Origin: Sclerotinia nivalis
Lineage: Eukaryota > Ascomycota > Leotiomycetes > Helotiales > Sclerotiniaceae
Length of the DNA: 64,000 bases
Assembly: GCA_029531795.1 (NCBI GenBank)
Contig: JAPEIS010000008.1
Location: 2,480,001 to 2,544,000, forward strand
Direction of reading: 5' to 3'
Positions 57,515-64,000 of the stretch are shown one piece after another. The notes under the pieces were generated by a model that saw nothing but the letters and a program-made list of their open reading frames with translations, did no database searches and had not been told where the DNA came from. Made by a program: the position numbers and the translations under genes. Numbering within the stretch: the first letter of the stretch is position 1; each line of letters begins with the position of its first letter.

Positions 57515-58165
57515 CACATGTGTGGATGAAGTGGCCAGTTAATTGATTGAAGAGATGCGCCAGCCAGAAGACTGGGAGGGCTATATGAGGATGAGTTCTT
57601 GTGACCTTCAATACGTGAAGTCAAGAAAAAAAGTTGTCCGTCCTCTTCCACTGCATATAACTTGCTCATGCTACATCCGCCTGCATCCACCTACAAAATA
57701 CGCATTTCATTCGTCTCTTCTACCAAAAACCTCACTTGAGAATTACCTTAGAGATCAACAAAAAATTAAAAGGGAAAAGTTAAGGAAGAAATAGAGGAGG
57801 GATACCAGATGATTTATGTAAGAAAGATATCATGTTATTATATGGTATGCTAGTCGTAGGCATGCCAGTATGATCTCCTTCCCTCTGAGGGAGAGCTCCC
57901 AAAACACCAGCATAGTCCCGTCGAACTAAATCAAGTCCACTGCTCAAGGGAAGCAACAGCAAAATGCAATTCGCAGTCCATCAACTAAGCTACCTTTCCC
58001 CAGACTAAAAAAGCAGCACCGCATGCAACTCTAAATCTATTCCACAGCCTGAAACATATCCCCGCCACCGCGTCACTCATCCCGCAGTGTAGCATCTCCA
58101 CAAACACTATTCTTAACCATAGTCTTATCAATACAAGCAGCCAAAATCGCCATCTGATGAAAGCG
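57515..58165. other. Region without supported gene
   Basis: About 650 bp between the retrotransposon and the recognisable end of the gag relic. The minus strand at 58173-57985 is open but unlike known proteins; it may be decayed downstream sequence of the gag relic. Confidence 0.4.
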
Positions 58166-58762
58166 TCATACACTGATCAATATCTTCCCCCCACAACGCA
58201 AAATTCGCTTCACACGACTATTAACCCTCTCCATAAAATTCACCATCTTCTTTTCCCCCTTCACATCCAATTCCCTAGTAAGAATCAAAAATTCCGTCCA
58301 AAAACTCTCAAACGTTCCACTCTTTTCCTCTTGCTTGAGTTCCAAATATTCTTTCTCAGCTACTTCTCTTCGAAATGGATTACAGTAAACTTGTTTCAAA
58401 TATCCTAGCATTATATCTGCAGATCGATCTCCAAAGTTCTTTTCTCGTATGTGTACTGATGCTCTAATTAATGCCTACGCAAGATATGCATAGGTAAGAC
58501 GAGTAGCTTCCCTGTAATTATCTCCGTCTATCTTCATCTGTATTTTGTTCATCCAGTCTTCGAAATCCAGGGAATGTTTTCCGTTTTTGGACGCTTCGAA
58601 AATGGATGGATCGGGTAGAAGTTGAGTTGGCAGCGCAGTGGCGGCTTGGTCGTTCTGCGTCTGGTTCTGGGAAAGAAAAGTTATGATGGCTTTATTTCCT
58701 ATGATCTCTGCTTCTAGCTCAGAGATTCTGGCTTGTAAGGAGGCGATGTTTTTGTCGGTCAT
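58166..58762 (-). pseudogene. Gag relic of a Ty3/gypsy-type retrotransposon
   Basis: One frame of about 199 codons starting MTDKNIASLQARISELEAEI. It continues with LLPDPSIFEASKNGKHSL, FEDWMNKIQMKIDGDNYR and, after an in-frame TAG at 58477-58475, ADIMLGYLKQVYCNPFRREV, TFESFWTEFLILTRELD and NSRVKRIL. The pattern (N-terminal coiled coil, PDP..F.G-like segment, W..K...K, then DML..L...Y.DP and F..F...F) is that of fungal gypsy-type Gag. Protease and pol sequences are not found on either side and no LTRs are visible, so only this fragment survives. The single nonsense codon lies in an otherwise continuous frame. Confidence 0.72.
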
Positions 58763-59986
58763 CTTGAATATTAACTTGGGAGGTTGGTGCGTTCAAGTGT
58801 TCATGTTGACAGGATCCGAAGCATCAAGTTCAGATTTCAGTCCTAGGTTTAAAAGGAAGTCCAAGAAGACCAAGACTCTACTGAATTCTTTAAGTGTGGG
58901 GTTTCATGCCGTACTATTCACTTATTCAGTTCAATATTTCCTATTCTCGGGGCCAGTAGTATGGAATTATAGATTGGGTCTTCAGCAATAGAGACTCAGA
59001 ATAATCTAATCTAATTCCTCTCTACAAATCATGAGCGCAGTTAACAATCTTCCACCTTTCTACGAAATTCTTACTACGATAGCACCATGCATTTTTCACA
59101 GATGACTTAATATATTACTTCAACACCCCTCCTTCTCGATGCACTTACAAGAAAGTATACTCGAGTATCTGCGCATCAGCTCGTTCAACTACATCCAATC
59201 CAACCTTCTGTGCTAATTAATAACCGGCACAAAAACATCAAATACATTAAACTATACCACTCATCAGCATCTCAAAAGAAAACGTTTAATTCTGATTATA
59301 TGATATAATATCATAGGTACTATAGTAATAGACATACTACCCTACCCTACCCTTCTCACGAAACTCCAGATATGAAGTCACCAATATGAAGCAATCTCAG
59401 CTAACCTTATAGCCAACCCCAGCTACTCCGACATCCCCCTTCTAAATAAACAGACCCCAATTGCTCACCCGCGGAATAAAGGATAAGGGGGATATACTTT
59501 CCAGACTGTTCGTTCATTTATTCAAACTCTCCAATCTATTCTCTATTAATGATTCATGGTTGTCATCCCATCTTCCAAAACTGATAATATCAAAAATCTC
59601 AGACGTTTTTTATACAAAGATCTTCAAGTATATTTATTTATTTATTTATCTACTTATATCTATCTACTATCGAAATAAAAGCTAATAAATGAGATGTAAA
59701 TAGTGCCCTTGAATAGTAGCGATTAGGTGACGAATCTACGCTTTCCTTTAAAAGTTAATAGTTGTGATTGACACTACTTCGAAGTATATCTTGCTAAAAT
59801 TTAAATACTGTGTTCGGTTGAGTCCATTCATACAATGTAGTCTTACATTAATTTCAAAACTCCCCGCTAATGGTATTTCCCAATTTACCAAACAAGTCAA
59901 GTCCAACCAAATGCAACCACCTAAATACACCACACCACCAACAACACCCCCATCAAAAACACCCCAACACCCCTTAACCCCTCCAA
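58763..59986. other. Intergenic region
   Basis: About 1.2 kb at the 3' side of the acetyltransferase gene. It contains an ATTT microsatellite around 59631-59650 and AT-rich stretches. Frames are short and unremarkable. A plus-strand Pro/Thr frame at 59764-60087 arises from a CCACC-rich tract and overlaps the acetyltransferase 3' end. Confidence 0.5.
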
Positions 59987-62147
59987 TCACAACTCCTCCT
60001 CCTCCTCTCCCTCTCCCTCCCCTCCACTACCAACCCCACTCCCCTCAATACTCTCCATCAAACTCTCTTCCCCACTCTCCTCTCTAGCCCATCCATATCC
60101 CTCCACAAACCCCTCTTCCCTCACACACCTCTCCAATTTCAATGCTTCTCTCTCCACCCATTGTCGAACCATCTCTTTATCTACTTTAACTTTATACCCC
60201 TTGTTGCCTTTCCCAGTTTTGCCTGCACCTACTTTCCCCAGAACTCCCATACTCCTCAATACACCCAGTACATCTTCAACTGCTATCCACGTGCCCTTAC
60301 TAATAGCCTCCATTGTAGTTACACCACAATTATTTTCCATAGGAGGTGTTGCCGGTAATTTAGGCGCCGGTGCTGATTTTGCTGGTTTTGGTGTTGATTT
60401 AGCCGATACAGTCGGCGTATCTTTCGATTGAGTAAGCGTTTGAGGCTGCATCCCCACACCCTTCATACCCTTTCTCCAACCCTTCCCCATTCCCTTGCCC
60501 GAAGGTTTCTTAGGTGCTGGTTTTTGAACCACTTTCACAACTTCAATTTCTTCCTCCTCTTCTTCCTCCACATCCTCCATAATATCCTCACCTTCCTCCA
60601 ATTCCAACAAATATCTCGCCACTTCCGCACCCCAGAATCTCCCATATCCCTTTTTCCCCAGCTCGCTTATTGGTTTTTCCGGGCCCCCAAGTAAGCCCTC
60701 TCTCCTACTAATTTCATAACTCACACCTATGAGTATACTACCCAGACCTTTTTTTTGCCACGGAGGGAAAACGAGAATACAAGCGAGATTATTATTATCC
60801 CAGGACATTTTTTCTTTTGAAAAGAAACCTATGATTTGTCTTTCTGCAGCATCGAGATCTGTGTGGACGAGGAGGAAATAATTGAATGACTGGACATCAT
60901 AGAGAACGGATTTATTATCGAGGAAGAGTTTGGCGAAAAGGGAGAGGGATTGAGAAAAGGTCTATTTGGTAACGATATGTTAGCATGAATTTCATGAATT
61001 TGTTTTATAAGTAGGATAGACTAGAAAGAAAAAGAACAAAACTTACACCCTCAACCTCTCCATCCACTTCCCAAACACTCCATTCCCCACCATCCTCATG
61101 TTCATAAACACAATTCCCAGGAACAGTTCCCTTCCTTTCACAACACTTTCTGTGTCTCGCCATCTCTCCACCACTAACAGTATATCCAAAACACCAATTA
61201 CAGACATACAATTTATCAACCTGCAATCCCTTTGCTCCCCTAGCATCTCTCTCACTTCCACCTTTGGTACTCTTCCCACTCTTTCCACTTTTTCCACTCT
61301 TCCCACTCTTACTACTCTTTCCACTCCCCTGACTAACACCCTGAGAATGACTTTCCAGATTTCCATTCCCAATAATATCCCTAGGATAATGACTCGAATA
61401 CCAACTCTTAAAACAGAGGTCCCCAAAAACCACATCATCAATATTCCTCTCTTTTTCTCTATCCTCATCATCCCTCATACCATTTGCAACTCCTTTACTT
61501 TCTTCCCTTCCACTTTTGACTTCAGAAGGTGAACTCCTTCCCGTATCAACTTCAATCGCATCGCCATCCTGATCACCCTCCGATTCTTCAGCTGGGGGCG
61601 ATGGTAATGAATTTTCCATGCTAACTGTAACATCCCTCTCCCTCGTTCTTTCCCTTGGTGTTTCTCTTTCCCCGATCGATTCCCTTCCACCTAAACCTGT
61701 AACAATAATCGGTCCATTAACACGACTAGCCGCGCTTGTTCTTCTGCGTTTAGGTGTATTCGTAGATTCACGTTCTTGTTTATAGGTAGTTTCGCTCATT
61801 GTTGTTCCATTCACAGTATTTCCATTTATGCCATTTCCACCCTCCACATCCTCCTCATCAACCTCACGCGTCCGTTTCCTACCCTGCGGATGCGGACTCC
61901 TCGTAATACCAAATTCCGCCAATCCCCTCTGTCTTTTCTCCCCAATACTTGTTCTCCCAGCACTAGTTCTCCTGGATCCGTCAACCTCAACATCAACCCC
62001 ATTTGCACCAACCATCATTGTAGTTGTTGTTGTTGTCGTAGTAGTTTGTACTGTGATTGTATTTGGAGAACTATCCACGTTTAAATTCGCATTTGCATCG
62101 CGCGAACTTGCTCTGCGGTCTCGTTTTCGTAAGGTTCGTGGTGGCAT
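59987..62147 (-). CDS. MYST-family histone acetyltransferase, Sas2-like
   Basis: Transfers acetyl from acetyl-CoA to histone lysines; Sas2-type enzymes act on H4 K16. Exons 62147-61047 and 60961-59987 (intron 85 nt, GTAAGT and TAG ends, phase 0) give 2,076 nt and 691 aa. Residues 1-240 are disordered, Ser/Arg/Glu-rich with several basic clusters. The MYST domain follows: FGDLCFKSWYSSHYPRDIIG, interrupted by a Ser/Lys/Gly low-complexity insert (61.26-61.34 kb). Then come the C2HC zinc finger LYVCNWCFGYTVSGGEMARH with RKCC, FLDNKSVLYDVQSFNYFLLV, the acetyl-CoA loop FPPWQKKGLGSILIG, and the catalytic-Glu region GGPEKPISELGKKGY. A long acidic and basic insert splits the C-terminal part of the domain before VRQWVEREALKLERC. 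No chromodomain is present, which separates it from Esa1. Two large low-complexity insertions within the catalytic domain are unusual. Confidence 0.92.
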
Positions 62148-63367
62148 TGTGGTTTCTCTTGCAGATGTAATTGTAATTGGTGTTTGATGGTGTGGGTAGA
62201 GTAGGTAGGTAGGTAGGTAAAGTAGTATCTCCTACTGCAAAATCCCGCGGTTTGTAATTCGCAATTGAACTGCGATGTGATAGTATGTGGTAATGACAAG
62301 TGCAACTGGGAGTAGATATCTCTGTCGCTGCAGGGTAACTGCAATTGGATTGGTGTTTCTCGTAAGAACTCCTACTTGCTTCTATTATCTCCAGCAGATT
62401 TCCCGTCGCGAATAGAAGATCAATAAATTAATACCTAAAATTCGTGCTCTGCAATTAATGCGCTCTACCTCAATGCCGTTTCTTCTTGATAATATAGGTA
62501 GATAAATATCGGTACGAGGAGTCCAGGAAATCAAGTCGAGGTAATGGGTTCTAATTGCAGTGACAATTGCAGTACAACTTTCAAGTGCAACATTCGATAT
62601 TATAGCAAAATCAATCTCCCAATATGCTTTTCCACCGTATCATTCTTTCCACCATACAAACAAAGTCCTCTCTTTCTCTCTCACGCAAAACAATAACCGT
62701 ACAGAAAGTAAATTATTGACTATGATAATTTCTTCAGTTTATCAATCGCGCTGAAGATGAAGCTGTTTACATCACCGTACCGCGACAAGGCTTCTGTCAA
62801 GGCTCCTGTATCCACAAGGCTCTCCACCGAATCATGCAAGGCTACCAAACCAGATTTCATCCACAACCACATACCGAAGCCCTGCATATCATCCTGCAAT
62901 AGTTATTAAACACATCATCACACATCATACATCACACATCACATCAACATAATCATCATTTAAAACCTCACATACATATCGCATCAATGAAATTGTCATT
63001 GTGTACAAAAAGAACACTCTAGTCATTACCACCCAGCCAGCTTCTGCATATAGATCGTGCAATTGCATCACATCGCATTGCAAAGAGAGTTAAGGTTGCG
63101 TATAAGAAAAGGTAAAACTAATGTAGCAGCAGGATTCCCATCATATCATGTCCTAATCTCGAACCATCTGTAGGTCGTAATCTTCGCAATCCATGAACAG
63201 AAATCCCAGGTTGGGAAAAGAGGTAATGTAGCAAAACAAGTTATGGTTATGAAGTGCCACCAAACCAAATCTTCCCCTCGCTTCACCATCCCATGCCAAA
63301 AATTGCATTTGCACCCAGATTTGTATACATCTTCGCAAGCCCTCCCTTCCAATTCCTAGTTCTCATC
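62148..63367. other. Intergenic region with simple repeats
   Basis: Promoter side of the acetyltransferase gene and 3' side of RPN3. It has a (GTAG)n tract at about 62201-62219, a CATCACA-type low-complexity tract at about 62911-62955, and no supported frame. RPN3 3' UTR probably occupies the right part. Confidence 0.55.
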
Positions 63368-64000
63368 TTACATGCCTTCAAAGTCTCCCCCAAGATCATC
63401 TTCATCCAAGTCACCATCTTGAATTTCCTTGGCCATTTCGCGTTCGCGTTCTCTTGCTTCTTGAGCATTCTTAAGTTCCAATCGATGTTGATTCATAGGG
63501 AATCTCATAGCCTGTGGTCATAGGAATTAGCATGAATTCATAATATAGTAGAAAAAATAAAACATACCTTAACACTCTCATCATGAAGAGCAAGACAAGC
63601 ACGAATTCGATCATGGAAAGCTTCACCGGGCTCTCTGGTAGCATAAACATCCCCAACCTCCTTACTTTTCATGAAACCCTTCTCACGATCCAAAGTTGCC
63701 TCAATGACACCATCACGAATTGCCTTTGCAACAATATATTCCGCAGATTCCTCACTGTTAAGCTTTAGGCGTATGCAGATATCTCGAAGGGAAATCCTTG
63801 AGTAAGACAAGGACATCATTCGAATACCAGTCTTAATGACGTTTTGTCGTAGACGAAGAATCAATGTGTATGTACCATCACGTCTGAAAGTATCCGCATG
63901 TTGCGTGATTACAGCCTCGAACTCTGCAATTAATCCTACTCGGACTGCTTGTACGAGGTTCAGATAAGGTTGTAAAGCACGTTCAAGACTAGCAACTCGG
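63368..64000 (-). CDS. RPN3: 26S proteasome regulatory subunit RPN3 (3' part, runs off the window)
   Basis: Lid subunit of the 19S regulatory particle. The penultimate exon occupies 64000-63568 (5' end outside the window) and the last exon 63511-63368; the intron is 63567-63512, phase 0. Visible sequence includes [76 protein letters not shown] and [17 protein letters not shown]. These are the PCI-domain segment characteristic of RPN3/PSMD3. The C-terminal exon begins [20 protein letters not shown] and ends with an acidic tail [14 protein letters not shown]. About 190 C-terminal residues are present out of the roughly 500 usual for the family. Nothing suggests a defect. Confidence 0.94.

Overview
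The window is nuclear DNA of a filamentous ascomycete. Evidence: short spliceosomal introns (about 45-200 nt) with GT..AG ends and CTAAC/CTGAC-like branch points, compact genes on both strands, a tRNA-Arg with an intron, and household proteins of fungal type (mitochondrial seryl-tRNA synthetase, ribosomal protein L27e, EMC2, AP-3 delta, RAMP4, a Sas2-type MYST acetyltransferase, RPN3). The protein flavour suggests Leotiomycetes, but that is an impression, not a demonstrated placement.

Layout. 1-2.7 kb: little but a weak two-exon candidate and a tRNA-Arg. 3.0-4.5 kb (+): mitochondrial SerRS. 5.1-12.8 kb (-): a giant (about 2,535 aa) protein with about 30 copies of a 14-residue-core repeat followed by long coiled coil. 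13.4-14.1 kb (+): RPL27. 14.1-19.9 kb: gene-poor. 19.9-22.7 kb (-): a Pro/Gly-rich coiled-coil protein with a fungal ubiquitin-like domain. 25.5-26.6 kb (-) and 27.0-30.3 kb (+): divergent EMC2 and AP-3 delta genes. 31.1-32.9 kb (+): a basic SMAP-like protein. 33.8-35.1 kb (+): an SRPK-like kinase. 35.9-36.7 kb (-): RAMP4. 38.2-43.7 kb (-): a stretch dense in consensus splice sites, whose presumptive exons nearly all carry a palindrome (arms from 8 to 52 bp). 44.6-45.3 kb: a decayed tandem repeat. 46.4-48.3 kb (-): a conserved fungal nuclear-type protein. 49.3-49.8 kb (-): a small mitochondrial-type protein. 51.7-57.5 kb (-): a complete, recently inserted Ty1/copia retrotransposon with apparently identical 530-bp LTRs and a 5-bp target duplication. 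58.2-58.8 kb (-): a gag relic. 60.0-62.1 kb (-): the MYST acetyltransferase. 63.4-64.0 kb (-): the 3' part of RPN3, running off the window.

The recognisable genes serve general cell functions (translation, ER membrane insertion and stress, vesicle sorting, chromatin, proteasome) and do not form a pathway or a secondary-metabolite cluster. The accessory part is 36.7-59 kb: palindromic exons, tandem-repeat debris, a live-looking retrotransposon and a dead one.

Two things stand out. First, the palindrome-per-exon locus at 39.2-43.0 kb, which could be a cluster of hairpin or small-RNA precursors or an unusual gene that has suffered repeated inverted duplication. Second, several genes have extremely small first coding exons (2, 3, 5 and 7 nt), including an AP-3 delta start codon that is itself interrupted by an intron. 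All gene models were built by hand from splice consensus and frame consistency; coordinates of introns are inferred, not measured.
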